Shown here: piece by piece, positions 8,911-17,527 of the stretch | Position numbering within the stretch: position 1 is the first letter of the stretch | Layout of the letters: the number at the start of each line of letters is the position of its first letter | From: BP-133 sp040756995 | GTDB lineage: Bacteria > Actinomycetota > Acidimicrobiia > IMCC26256 > BP-133 | Direction of reading: 5' to 3' | Length of the DNA: 64,000 nucleotides | NCBI GenBank assembly: GCA_040756995.1 | Contig: JBFLYK010000022.1 | Span: forward strand, 1-64,000 | Program-made: the position numbers and the translations under genes | The notes under the pieces: model-generated | Seen by the model: the letters and a program-made list of their open reading frames with translations, nothing else | What the model was told of the DNA's origin: nothing | Database searches by the model: none

Positions 8911-10166
8911 CGGACCGAGCTCCCGGCGGCGTCGGTGAGCGGCTGGCCTTCGAGCTCACCGGGCCGGCGATCCGGGTTCTGCCTGATCGCCGGGTTCAAC
9001 ACGCCGGCCGTCAGCAGGCCGCCGCTCACGTAGACCCGCAGGAAGTGGCCGTTGGCATCGTAGTTGGCCGACGCCGAATTCAGGTTGGCGATGAGACCGG
9101 CCAGCTCCGGGGTGTAGGGCCGGAGGTAGTCGAGGACCGGCAGCAGCGACGACAGCACGCCGGTGACCGGCGGGACCACGGCGTGGGCCTTGTCGAGCAG
9201 GCTCGGTGTCTCGCCGAGGACGGCGGCCAGCGACACCAGCGCCGGGCGCAGCTCGGCCAGCGTGGGCCGCAGTTCGGCCAGGAAGGGCCGGAGGTCGGCG
9301 GCCGCCGCCGGCAAGGCCTCGACGGCCGGCAGCAGATCCCGCAGCAGCGGCAGGGACGCCGCCGCCGCCGGCGGCACCCGGCCCAGCACGGAGTCGGCCG
9401 TCCGCAGCGTGGCGGGCAGCTCGTCGAGGCCGGCGGCCAGCTCCTCGCTGCGCTGGGCCGTCTGGGCCAGGTTCCGGTCGAACCCGTCGATGATTCCCCG
9501 CACGCTGTCCCGGCGGGCGACGAGCCGCTCGGCCAGGTCCCGCACCGAGGTCAGCAGCGTCTCCAGCGCCGGCCCGTCGGAACCGATCGCCTCCAGGACG
9601 TCGGTGGCGGCGTGGAGCGCCGGACCGGCCGACTCCAGTGTCCGGCCGAGGTCCTCCTCCCGGCCCGCCAGCGCCTCTTCCAGACCGGGAATGATCCGCC
9701 GGAGCGCGGCCCGGGTGTCGGGGTCGAGGGCGGCCAGGATCTGGTCGAGCTCCACCCGGGGTGTGGTGGCGGTGATCATCGCCCCGTCGGGCAGCGCGGC
9801 GTTGGACTTCGGCCCCGGGGTGATCTGCACGATGCGCTCCCCGGGCAGCGACTGGTAGTCGATCCGGGCGGTCGTGCCTTCCCGCAGCGGGGCGTGCCGG
9901 TCGTCGAGCCTCACCTTCACCAGCGCCTTGCCGTCGCGGACCTCGAGCCCGTCGACCCGGCCGACGTTGAACCCGTCGATCTGCGCCCGGCTCCCGGAAA
10001 AGAGGTTGGTGGCGTGGGGGAACACGAACGTGGCCCGATAGCCGCCGCCCGACCCGACGCCGGCCAGTCTCAGCCCGCCACCGACGAGGGCGACGGCCAG
10101 CACCAGGGCGGCGCCGAGCGAGACGAGTCTCGGCAGCGCTACCTGGCCCCTGGTTCCCCGGAACAC
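8907..10166 (-). CDS. MCE-family protein, first of six (MceA position)
   Basis: 419 residues, starting just after the ATPase gene (1-bp gap). A membrane anchor at about 13-35 is followed by the MCE domain at about 43-120 (DGFNVGRVDGLEV). The helical region ends in a conserved-looking tail (LNPAIRQNPDRRPGE). As the first mce gene after the permeases and ATPase it matches MceA by position. Confidence 0.9.
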   Translation of the reverse strand: MFRGTRGQVALPRLVSLGAALVLAVALVGGGLRLAGVGSGGGYRATFVFPHATNLFSGSRAQIDGFNVGRVDGLEVRDGKALVKVRLDDRHAPLREGTTARIDYQSLPGERIVQITPGPKSNAALPDGAMITATTPRVELDQILAALDPDTRAALRRIIPGLEEALAGREEDLGRTLESAGPALHAATDVLEAIGSDGPALETLLTSVRDLAERLVARRDSVRGIIDGFDRNLAQTAQRSEELAAGLDELPATLRTADSVLGRVPPAAAASLPLLRDLLPAVEALPAAAADLRPFLAELRPTLAELRPALVSLAAVLGETPSLLDKAHAVVPPVTGVLSSLLPVLDYLRPYTPELAGLIANLNSASANYDANGHFLRVYVSGGLLTAGVLNPAIRQNPDRRPGELEGQPLTDAAGSSVR

Positions 10167-10167
10167 G

Positions 10168-10923
10168 TCAGTCCATCCCCAGCGGTCCGGCGGACTCGCC
10201 GGCCAGGAACTGGCGCACGAAGGGATCGGAGGAGTGGAAGGCCTCCTCGGTGGGCCCGTAGTGGGCCAGGCGCCCCTGCCACAGCAGGCCGATGTAGTCC
10301 GACACCTTCTGGGCGGTCGGGATGTTGTGGGTCACCAGCAGGTAGGTCCCGCCGTGTTCCCTGTGCACGTCGAGGATCAGGTCGCACAGCAGGCTGGTGC
10401 GCACCGGGTCGAGCCCGGAGTCCGGTTCGTCGAAGAGGACGATCTTGGGGTTGAGGACCAGCGCCCGGGCGAACCCCGCCCGCTTGCGCATGCCACCGGA
10501 GATCTCGTTGGGCATCTTGCGGGTGGCGCCTTCCAGGCCGACCTCTTTGAGGCGCTGCATGACGACGGCGCGGATCTTGTCTTCGGGCAGCTTGGTGTGC
10601 TTGCGCAGCGGGAAGGCGACGTTGTCGTAGATGTTCATCGAGCCGAACAGCGCCCCGTCCTGGAATAGAACGCCGAAGCCTTCCCGCATGGCGAACAGCT
10701 CGTCCTCGTTCATCTTCGTGACGCTCTGACCGAAGACCCGGATGTCGCCCGCATCCGGATACAGCAGGGCGATGATGTGCTTGAGGAGCACGCTCTTGCC
10801 CGTCCCCGACGGGCCGAGCACGGTGGTGATGGCCCCCTCGACGAAGTCGACCGTGAGGCCGTTGAGAACCTTGAAACCGTTGAAGGCCTTGTAGACGTCG
10901 TCGACTTCGATGGCGGCGCCCAT
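10168..10923 (-). CDS. ABC transporter ATP-binding protein, MlaF/MceG type
   Basis: 251 residues. Walker A is GPSGTGKS (37-44), the Q-loop Gln is near 88, the signature is ISGGM (141-145), Walker B is IVLFDE (161-166) and the switch His is near 199. The FDEPDSGLDPV wording is typical of ATPases that energise MlaE/YrbE permeases. In mycobacteria the common mce ATPase (MceG) is encoded away from the mce loci; here it lies between the permeases and the MCE genes, so this looks like a self-contained transporter operon. Confidence 0.93.
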   Translation of the reverse strand: MGAAIEVDDVYKAFNGFKVLNGLTVDFVEGAITTVLGPSGTGKSVLLKHIIALLYPDAGDIRVFGQSVTKMNEDELFAMREGFGVLFQDGALFGSMNIYDNVAFPLRKHTKLPEDKIRAVVMQRLKEVGLEGATRKMPNEISGGMRKRAGFARALVLNPKIVLFDEPDSGLDPVRTSLLCDLILDVHREHGGTYLLVTHNIPTAQKVSDYIGLLWQGRLAHYGPTEEAFHSSDPFVRQFLAGESAGPLGMD

Positions 10924-10930
10924 GCGTCTC

Positions 10931-11782
10931 CTAGTTGGCGATCGGCGCGTTCGGCGACAGCCCCCAGAACAGCTGCGTGCCGAACATCCCGATCACGTGG
11001 ACGAGAACCATGTTGAGCATCATCGACTTGGCGGTGTTCCAGCCCACCCCCACCGGACCGCCCGCCGCCTTGTAGCCGTAGTAGCAACCGACGAAGACGA
11101 TGACCGTCCCCATGGCCATGATCTTCATCAGCGAGTACAGGAAGTCGGTCGGGTTCTGGAACAACCAGAACGTGAGGAGATATCCGCCGTTCGACACCTC
11201 GCCGAGCTGCTTGACCACGACGAGCCATTCGGCGAAGTACATGACGCCGAGCCCCACGATGTACAGGAACGGCAGGGCGATCCACGCCCCCACGATGCGG
11301 GTGGCCACGATGTACGGCATCGGGCGGACGCCGATGACCTCGAGGGCGTCGATCTCCTCGGAGATCCGCATCGAGCCGATCTCCGCCACCAGGCCGCAGC
11401 CCACCTTGGCGGCCAGGATGTAGCCCCACATGTAGGGCGCCATCTCCCGGATGGCGCACCAGGCGGCGAAGATCCCGGAGTAACCGGGAGCGCCGATCTG
11501 CCGGAGGGTGTAGTTGCCCTCCAGGCCGCACTGCAGCCCGATGACGAACTCCATCAGCCACACGATGAAGCCCGAGCTGACGATGAGGATCGCCGCCTGG
11601 CGGAACACCTCCGAGGGGTAGAGGCGCAGCTTCGGAATCGTGCGCAGCGCCTCGAAGGAGAAGCGGGTGATGTCGCCCGCCGTCTCCAGGATCCCCCGGC
11701 CCTTGGACCACAGCGTGCCGGGCCCGAGCACCTTCCAATCGGCATCCGGGGAATCGAACTCGGTGCGATCGGTGGTGGTCAC
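10931..11782 (-). CDS. YrbE/MlaE-family ABC permease (second)
   Basis: 283 residues. The start is a GTG at 11782, overlapping the previous permease stop by 4 bp (GTGA). Several membrane helices surround the hallmark MlaE segment at about residues 146-160 (ISEEIDALEVIGVRP), which contacts the ATPase. It pairs with the upstream permease to make the heterodimeric membrane core of the mce importer. Confidence 0.92.
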   Translation of the reverse strand: MTTTDRTEFDSPDADWKVLGPGTLWSKGRGILETAGDITRFSFEALRTIPKLRLYPSEVFRQAAILIVSSGFIVWLMEFVIGLQCGLEGNYTLRQIGAPGYSGIFAAWCAIREMAPYMWGYILAAKVGCGLVAEIGSMRISEEIDALEVIGVRPMPYIVATRIVGAWIALPFLYIVGLGVMYFAEWLVVVKQLGEVSNGGYLLTFWLFQNPTDFLYSLMKIMAMGTVIVFVGCYYGYKAAGGPVGVGWNTAKSMMLNMVLVHVIGMFGTQLFWGLSPNAPIAN

Positions 11783-12702
11783 TTGAACACCTGCATTCCG
11801 GGATTGAGGCCCAGCAGGATCGTGGTGAACACGTAGTTGAAGATCCAGATCCCGGCGAAGGCGACGACCACCGCCTGGTTGACGGCCCGCCCCACGCCGG
11901 CCGGGCCGCCCTCGGCCCGGAAACCCTTGTAGCAGCAGACGACGCCGATGATGAGGCCGAAGAGGGCGGTCTTGACGACGCTGCCCACTAGGTCGGGCAG
12001 GGTGGCGTTGTCGAAGAAGTTGTCGATGAACGCCGCCGGCGTGGCGCCGCCCACCCCGACGGCGGCCACGAAGCCGCCCAGGGTTCCGAACAGCAGGGCG
12101 ACGATGTCGAGCAGCCCGGTCATGAAGAACAGGGCGACGATGCGGGGCAGGACTAGCGTGCGGAGGGGGTCGACGCCGAGCACCTCCATGGCGTCGATCT
12201 CCTCCCGGATGCGGCGGGCACCGAGGTCGGCGGTGATGGCGGTCCCGACCACTCCGGCCACCACCATGGCGTTGATCCAGGGAGCGAACTCCCGCACCGA
12301 GGCCATGATGAAAAAGGAGCCGAGCCGCTCGGGGATGCCGAAGATGGCGAAGAAGTTCAGCGCCTGCAGGCCGGGAGCGCCGAACCCGAAGCAGAAGGTG
12401 GAGATGACCATCGGCACCCAGCACAGCCGCAGGATGGAGTACATCTGGTCGTGCACGTCGCCCCAGTAGCCCCGCGGGTGGCGCACCGCGCTCTTGACCA
12501 CGAGGAGGAAGAGCCAGAGCATCTCGCCCGTCTGGGCCAGCCCCCGGTCGAGCGGCTTGAGCGGGTTCGGGAACGGCCGCCGCCGTTCCTCCTCCGGTGT
12601 CTCGACGGGCGGGGCGGCGGGAATCGTGAGCGGCCGCCCGGAGACGGTGGCCACCTCGGTCTCCGCCGGGCTCGATTCGTGCCCCGGGCCTTGGCCTTCC
12701 AT
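11779..12702 (-). CDS. YrbE/MlaE-family ABC permease (first)
   Basis: 307 residues from the ATG at 12702 (a GTG directly upstream at 12705 is also possible; both follow a purine-rich GGAGAGGGGGG). A Pro/Glu-rich cytoplasmic extension of about 60 residues precedes the membrane domain, which contains IREEIDAMEVLGVDP. First structural gene of the mce operon, 34 bp after the TetR gene. Confidence 0.92.
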   Translation of the reverse strand: MEGQGPGHESSPAETEVATVSGRPLTIPAAPPVETPEEERRRPFPNPLKPLDRGLAQTGEMLWLFLLVVKSAVRHPRGYWGDVHDQMYSILRLCWVPMVISTFCFGFGAPGLQALNFFAIFGIPERLGSFFIMASVREFAPWINAMVVAGVVGTAITADLGARRIREEIDAMEVLGVDPLRTLVLPRIVALFFMTGLLDIVALLFGTLGGFVAAVGVGGATPAAFIDNFFDNATLPDLVGSVVKTALFGLIIGVVCCYKGFRAEGGPAGVGRAVNQAVVVAFAGIWIFNYVFTTILLGLNPGMQVFK

Positions 12703-12736
12703 CACACTTCCCCCCTCTCCTTCCCTGCGGTCGCCC

Positions 12737-13342
12737 TCAGGGCGCGCCCGGTAGGCCGTGGACGAGGAGTCGGGCCAGACGGTTCGCCACCTGGGGCGGC
12801 GGATCGGCCGGCGGGTTCACGACGTAGCTGACGAGGAGGCGGGCGACGGCGTCGGCCGCCATCGTCAGGCGGGGCTTGGGCGCCCGGGGCAGCCACCCGG
12901 CCAGGATCTCCTCCAGAGCCTGGCGGGCGGCGGACAGCACCGGGCCGCGGTCGGTGGTGACCAGCGCCACCAGCGAGTTGGGTTCGGTGGCCAGCAGGCG
13001 GTTGAGGAGGGCGTGGGCCTGCCCCGTCCGCATGGCCGCCTCGATGGCCGCTCGCAGCGCCGGCTCCAGCTCCCGGTGCCGTCCGGCGGCGGCGACCATG
13101 TTGGCGATGAAGACCTGCTCCTCCCGCAGGACCGTGGCCTCGAAGAGCTCCTTCTTGGACGGGAAGTAGCGGTAGACCGTCTGCCGGGAGAGCCGGGCCC
13201 GGCGGGCCACGTCCTCCAGCGACAGCCGGGCGATGCCGTGGTCGGCCATCGTGGCCAGCGTGGCGTCGAGAATCCGGGTCGCGGTGTCGCCCACCGGGCC
13301 GTTGGACGACCGTTTGGCCCGAGACGCGGCGACGGGTGCCAT
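12737..13342 (-). CDS. TetR-family transcriptional regulator, head of the mce operon
   Basis: 201 residues from the ATG at 13342; a GTG at 13351 would precede the predicted transcription start. A classic TetR helix-turn-helix lies at residues about 40-63 (LSLEDVARRARLSRQTVYRYF), and the C-terminal ligand domain is divergent. It is co-oriented with the mce genes 34 bp upstream of them and faces an acyl-CoA ligase gene. The likely role is control of both transcripts in response to a lipid or acyl-CoA, an inference from position. Confidence 0.88.
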   Translation of the reverse strand: MAPVAASRAKRSSNGPVGDTATRILDATLATMADHGIARLSLEDVARRARLSRQTVYRYFPSKKELFEATVLREEQVFIANMVAAAGRHRELEPALRAAIEAAMRTGQAHALLNRLLATEPNSLVALVTTDRGPVLSAARQALEEILAGWLPRAPKPRLTMAADAVARLLVSYVVNPPADPPPQVANRLARLLVHGLPGAP

Positions 13343-13352
13343 TGGGGTCACG

Positions 13353-13381
13353 ATGTTACAATTCGCGTCTCTCTGTCACAA
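13353..13381 (-). promoter_or_regulatory. Predicted promoter of the tetR-mce operon
   Basis: On the minus strand TTGTGA (13381-13376) and TAACAT (13358-13353) are separated by exactly 17 bp, a good sigma-70-type match. Transcription would start near 13346, leaving only a few bases before the ATG at 13342. Confidence 0.55.
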
Positions 13382-13410
13382 CCCCCTTTTTCCCGCCGAG
13401 GCGGTGCTCC

Positions 13411-13450
13411 ACGCCCCGCAAAGCGGGCAAAGCTGCTCGTGGGGCGTGAC
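13411..13450. promoter_or_regulatory. Inverted repeat between tetR and the acyl-CoA ligase
   Basis: CACGCCCC and GGGGCGTG (8-nt arms, about 21 nt apart) lie in the divergent intergenic region. Either a TetR operator or a leader hairpin of the ligase mRNA is possible; the long spacing favours an RNA structure. Confidence 0.3.
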
Positions 13451-13521
13451 TCGTCGCCGCCTGGACCCCGCCGGTATCGTTCACTCCTCGTCCGGTGCCC
13501 TGGCCTGGAGGTTCCAGAGAG

Positions 13522-15144
13522 ATGCTCTCCACGATGCAGGACTTCCCGCTCACGATCTCGGCCATCTTCCGCCACGGCCGCCGCGTCTTCGGCGACAGCG
13601 AGGTGGTGACATTCGAGGGCGAGTCGTGCCGGCGGGCGAGCTTCGCCGAGGTGGCGGCGCGGGCCGACCGGCTGGCCTCGGCCCTCCGCGGGCTCGGGGT
13701 GCGAGAGGGTGACCGGGTGGCCACCTTCGCCTGGAACACGCAGGAGCACCTCGAGGCCTACCTGGCCGTCCCGTCGATGGGCGCCGTGCTGCACACGCTG
13801 AACCTGCGGCTGTTTCCCGAGCAGCTGACCTACATCGCCAACCACGCCGAGGACAGGATCATCCTCGTCGACGGCACCCTCATCCCGCTCCTGGCCCGGG
13901 TGGCGGCAGAGCTCAAGACCGTCGAGCAGTTCGTGATCATGGGCGACGGCGACGGCAGCCCCCTGGGAAGCAACATCCTGTCCTACGAGGAGCTGCTGGC
14001 CGCCGAGTCGGGCGACGCCTACGCCTACCCCGATGTCGACGAACGGTCGGCGGCGGCCATGTGCTACACGAGCGGCACCACCGGCAATCCCAAGGGCGTG
14101 GTCTACAGCCACCGCTCGACGTTCCTGCACTCCATGGCGGCGACGAGCGGCACGACCTTCGCCCTGACCGAGCGCGATCGCATCCTGCCCATCGTGCCAA
14201 TGTTCCACGCCAACGCCTGGGGCCTGCCCTACGCCGGGTGGATGGCCGGCTCCGACTTCGTCATGCCGAACCGGTTCCTCCAGGGCGAGCCCCTGTGCAA
14301 GCTGATCATGGCCGAGAAGCCGACGGTGTCGGGCGCCGTCCCCACGGTCTGGAACGACATCCTGGCCTATGCCGACAAGAACAAGGACAGCGTCGATCTC
14401 ACGTCGCTCCGGCTCGTGCCCTGCGGCGGCTCGGCCGTGCCCCGGGCACTCATGGAGGCGTTCGAGCAGCGCCACGGCGTGAAGATCATCCAGGCCTGGG
14501 GCATGACCGAGACGTCGCCCATCGCCGCCGTGGCCATGCCGCCCAAGCACGCGCCGGCCGAGGAGGACATGAACTGGCGGTCGAAGACCGGCCGGGTGAT
14601 CGCCGGCGTGGAGATGCGCATCACCGCCGACGACGGCTCCGTCCTCCCCTGGGACGGCGAGGCCGTGGGCGAGATCGAGGTCCGTGGGCCGTGGATCACC
14701 GCGTCGTACTACAAGGACGACGACCCCGAGAAGTTCCACGACGGTTGGCTGCGGACGGGCGACGTCGGCTCCGTGGAGCCCAACGGCTTCGTCCAGATCA
14801 CCGACCGGGCCAAGGACGTCATCAAGTCGGGCGGCGAGTGGATCTCGTCGGTCGAGCTGGAGGGGACGCTGATGGCCCATCCGGCCGTGAAGGAGGCGGC
14901 CGTCGTCGGCGTGCCCGACGAGCGGTGGGACGAGCGCCCGCTGGCCTGCGTGGTGCTGAAGGAGGGCGAGAGCGCCTCGGTCGACGACCTCAAGGGCTTC
15001 CTGGCCGACCGGGTGGCGAAGTGGTGGCTGCCCGAGCGGTGGACCTTCATCGACGAGGTGCCCAAGACGAGCGTCGGCAAGTTCGACAAGAAGGTGCTGC
15101 GGGCGCAGTACGCCGAGGGCGATCTGGAGGTCCAACAGACCTGA
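13522..15144 (+). CDS. Medium/long-chain fatty-acyl-CoA ligase (AMP-forming)
   Basis: 540 residues. The start at 13522 is set by a preceding AGAGAG and by the N-terminal MLSTMQD..PL motif typical of AlkK/FadD-like ligases. Adenylate-forming signatures are the P-loop YTSGTTGNPKG (182-192), WGMTETSP (326-333), TGD (412-414) and catalytic Lys 520 (SVGKFDKK). It activates a carboxylic acid to the acyl-AMP and then the CoA thioester. Divergence from the tetR-mce operon suggests it activates lipids imported by that system; chain length cannot be read from sequence. Confidence 0.9.
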   Translation: MLSTMQDFPLTISAIFRHGRRVFGDSEVVTFEGESCRRASFAEVAARADRLASALRGLGVREGDRVATFAWNTQEHLEAYLAVPSMGAVLHTLNLRLFPEQLTYIANHAEDRIILVDGTLIPLLARVAAELKTVEQFVIMGDGDGSPLGSNILSYEELLAAESGDAYAYPDVDERSAAAMCYTSGTTGNPKGVVYSHRSTFLHSMAATSGTTFALTERDRILPIVPMFHANAWGLPYAGWMAGSDFVMPNRFLQGEPLCKLIMAEKPTVSGAVPTVWNDILAYADKNKDSVDLTSLRLVPCGGSAVPRALMEAFEQRHGVKIIQAWGMTETSPIAAVAMPPKHAPAEEDMNWRSKTGRVIAGVEMRITADDGSVLPWDGEAVGEIEVRGPWITASYYKDDDPEKFHDGWLRTGDVGSVEPNGFVQITDRAKDVIKSGGEWISSVELEGTLMAHPAVKEAAVVGVPDERWDERPLACVVLKEGESASVDDLKGFLADRVAKWWLPERWTFIDEVPKTSVGKFDKKVLRAQYAEGDLEVQQT

Positions 15145-15375
15145 TCTGGAGGGCCTTTCCAGTTTTTCCAATAGGTGGCTGAGAACCGGCTGGGATTCCA
15201 GCAATTACCGGGCGCGCCACGGAAGAATTTCATTCCGTTGAGCGCGCAAAAGCGCTAGGAATCTCAAGGCGAGCGGGCGACGCGTCGAGAAAGACGCCGA
15301 GCGGATTACATCCGCGTCACACCGACCACCTGTCCTCGTTGTACTGCTGGGAGCTACCCAGAAAGGAGACACTCC
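15145..15375 (+). promoter_or_regulatory. Structured intergenic leader upstream of the cell-wall hydrolase gene
   Basis: 231 bp without an ORF. GCGCGC at 15212-15217 pairs with 15242-15247 around an inner ACGGAA/TTCCGT hairpin (15219-15238, 8-nt loop). A competing hairpin, AGCGC (15241-15245) with GCGCT (15252-15256), shares bases with the first. Mutually exclusive stems suggest a riboswitch or attenuator. A strong AAAGGAG lies just before the ATG at 15376. Confidence 0.35.
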
Positions 15376-16683
15376 ATGCCTCTGCGCCATCTTTCTGGGC
15401 AGCCGCGCCAAATCCGAGTGCTCGTCCTGTCGCTGCTGGTTTTGATCGTCGGCGTTGCCGCCGGCGTGAGCCGTTCCTCCGACCCGTCGACGCCGCTGGA
15501 AACCGCCGTGTCTTTCGCCGACGAGTTCGTCGACGTCCCGCCGAGCGTGCCGGCCACTCCGGCCGAGACGGCGACCACCGCCCCGGCCGACACGACGACC
15601 ACGACGCCGGCCGCCCCGCCGGCCGAGCGGGCCGCCGACGCCATCACACCGCAGGAGGCCCCGCCCGCCCCCGCTCCCGCCGAGGTCGCCGCACCGCCGG
15701 CGCCGGCCAAGCCGATCCTCCCGCTCGGCAAGGGCATGTGGCTCTACCAGCTGTCGATGTCGGAAGGCGGTGACGCCAACAAGGTCGTCAGCAAGGCCAA
15801 GGCCCTGGGCCTCACCCACCTCTACACCCGGCTCGGCTCGTCGAAGAAGGGGTTCTACGCCCAGGACGAGCTCAACAAGCTGCTGCCGGTGGCCCACGCG
15901 GCCGGCATCAAGGTCATCGGGTGGGATTTCGTCTATCTCACGGACCCCATCGCCGACGCCCTGCGGTCCAAGGCCGAGATCGACTACACCACCCCCGACG
16001 GCCACCGGATCGACGCCTTCTCGGCCGACATCGAGACGAACGCCGAGGGGGTCAACCTGACAGCCGAAGGGGCCGCCGCCTACGGCGCCAAGCTCCGGGA
16101 GCTGGTCGGCCCGAGCTACCCGCTGATCGCCACGGTGCCCCGGCCCAGCCCCAAGCGGTGGTTCCCGTTCGCCGAAGCGACCGCCGCCTTCGACGCCATC
16201 GCGCCGATGGTCTACTGGCAGAACCGGGATCCGGCCACCGACGTCGCCGGCGCCATCGACTACCTGGCCCAGTTCAACAAGCCGATCATGCCGATCGGGC
16301 AGGCCTACAACGGCGGGCCCGAGGGCGGGCCGGACCGCGACCCACCAAAGGAACAGCTTGTCGCCTTCATGAACACGGCCCATGCCAAGGGCGCGGTGGC
16401 TGTGTCCTTCTGGGTCTGGAACCACGCCACACCTGAACAGTTCCAAGCGATCGACGAAGCGATCGCCTGGGAGCTCCCCATCGGCCGCGCCGCCAACGGC
16501 GCGGCCGCCGTCTTTCTCCAGCGGGTGCTCAACCTGCTCGGCCATCCCGTAGCCCAGGACGGCACGTTCGGCCCGGCCACCCGGGCGGCTATCGCCGCCC
16601 TCCAGACCCGCTTCGGGCTGCCGGCCACCGGCCGGCTCGACGCCGCCACAGTCAGGTCGATCACCGGTCCCCGGCTCGTCTAA
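15376..16683 (+). CDS. Secreted glycosidase-like protein with C-terminal peptidoglycan-binding domain
   Basis: 435 residues. An N-terminal hydrophobic segment (about 13-30) gives export or anchoring. A Thr/Pro/Ala-rich linker (about 55-115) leads to a (beta/alpha)8-like domain (about 120-365) with FSADIETN and APMVYWQN strands like glycoside-hydrolase barrels. A PG_binding_1-type domain follows at about 378-430 (DGTFGPATRAAIAALQ). Likely acts on or binds cell-wall polymer; the exact hydrolase family was not recognised. Confidence 0.75.
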   Translation: MPLRHLSGQPRQIRVLVLSLLVLIVGVAAGVSRSSDPSTPLETAVSFADEFVDVPPSVPATPAETATTAPADTTTTTPAAPPAERAADAITPQEAPPAPAPAEVAAPPAPAKPILPLGKGMWLYQLSMSEGGDANKVVSKAKALGLTHLYTRLGSSKKGFYAQDELNKLLPVAHAAGIKVIGWDFVYLTDPIADALRSKAEIDYTTPDGHRIDAFSADIETNAEGVNLTAEGAAAYGAKLRELVGPSYPLIATVPRPSPKRWFPFAEATAAFDAIAPMVYWQNRDPATDVAGAIDYLAQFNKPIMPIGQAYNGGPEGGPDRDPPKEQLVAFMNTAHAKGAVAVSFWVWNHATPEQFQAIDEAIAWELPIGRAANGAAAVFLQRVLNLLGHPVAQDGTFGPATRAAIAALQTRFGLPATGRLDAATVRSITGPRLV

Positions 16684-16692
16684 CCCTCCCGT

Positions 16693-17457
16693 CTAGCCCT
16701 CCGCCCAGCCCAGGCCTCCGCCCTTGCCCTCCACACGGCAGAGGGCCCGGGCCAGCCGGGCCGGCTTCATGGACGGGGCGGTGACGAGCACCGGGGCCTC
16801 TCCGAGGACGGTGCGGTCCACGGTCTCCGGGTCGTCGACGACACTGACCTGGTCCTCTCGGCCGATCCAGGCCAGGCGGCGGCGGAGCGGTGCCGACCAC
16901 CAGTCCAGCTCGCCGGACGCCCGGGAGCGGAAGCCCGTCCCCTCCAGGGCGATGCGCCGGTCGGGGCCGACCAGGATCTCGCCGTGGACGCGGCCGGGCT
17001 GGCGGTAGGACACACCACCCGGCCCGGGGTCGGGGCCGGCCGCCGGGAGGCCGCCGGGCTCGGCGGTCGCCTCCCACTCCAGGTCGAGCCCGACCGGGAG
17101 GCGCTCGCCCCACTCGTCTCCCCAGGCGTCGGCCGGGTCGTCGTAGGCGATGCCGAAGGCCTCCAGGCCGACGCTCCAGTGCTCCAGCGGGGTTTCACAG
17201 ACGAGCTCCCCCCACAGCCCGTCCGCCCGCACCTCGAGGAGGTCGCCGCGAGGCAACGGCACCTCGTGGTCCCGCACGGCCACGAGCCGGGGCGTGATCA
17301 GGCTCGTCCACCACCAGGCGACACCCTGATTCGGGAGCAGGCTCAGCCGGACGAAGCCGCCGACTCCGGCCTCTCCGGCGAAATCGATCTCCCAGGCGTC
17401 GGCCCACAGCGGCTCGGGCCCGGCGGACCGGCGGAATTCGTCACTCCCTCGGACCAT
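16693..17457 (-). CDS. Hypothetical protein, Trp-rich, weakly CrtC/AttH-like
   Basis: 254 residues from the ATG at 17457. No signal peptide. The sequence alternates beta-strand-like stretches with many Trp and Gly. A segment around YRQPGRVHGEILVG and GTGFRSRASGELDWW resembles the carotenoid 1,2-hydratase/AttH-like lipocalin pattern, but the typical RDHSWG is absent. Convergent with the upstream glycosidase gene (9 bp between stops) and divergent from the phosphoesterase gene. The function is unknown. Confidence 0.7.
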   Translation of the reverse strand: MVRGSDEFRRSAGPEPLWADAWEIDFAGEAGVGGFVRLSLLPNQGVAWWWTSLITPRLVAVRDHEVPLPRGDLLEVRADGLWGELVCETPLEHWSVGLEAFGIAYDDPADAWGDEWGERLPVGLDLEWEATAEPGGLPAAGPDPGPGGVSYRQPGRVHGEILVGPDRRIALEGTGFRSRASGELDWWSAPLRRRLAWIGREDQVSVVDDPETVDRTVLGEAPVLVTAPSMKPARLARALCRVEGKGGGLGWAEG

Positions 17458-17527
17458 TCCCACCACACCACCACACTTGCCCGATTGCCGCGGCCAAGCC
17501 TGATCGGGGCCCCGGTACCGTGGCTGT

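Noticed and set aside
6227..8959. A 910-residue minus-strand open frame spanning two mce genes
   Set aside because: Its first half is Arg/Pro-rich shadow coding over the MceB-position gene; only the part from 7465 onward is a real MCE protein.
13374..13521. Mobile-element end near the tetR/ligase divergent region
   Set aside because: The inverted repeat is short and unique, with no target duplication or transposase nearby.
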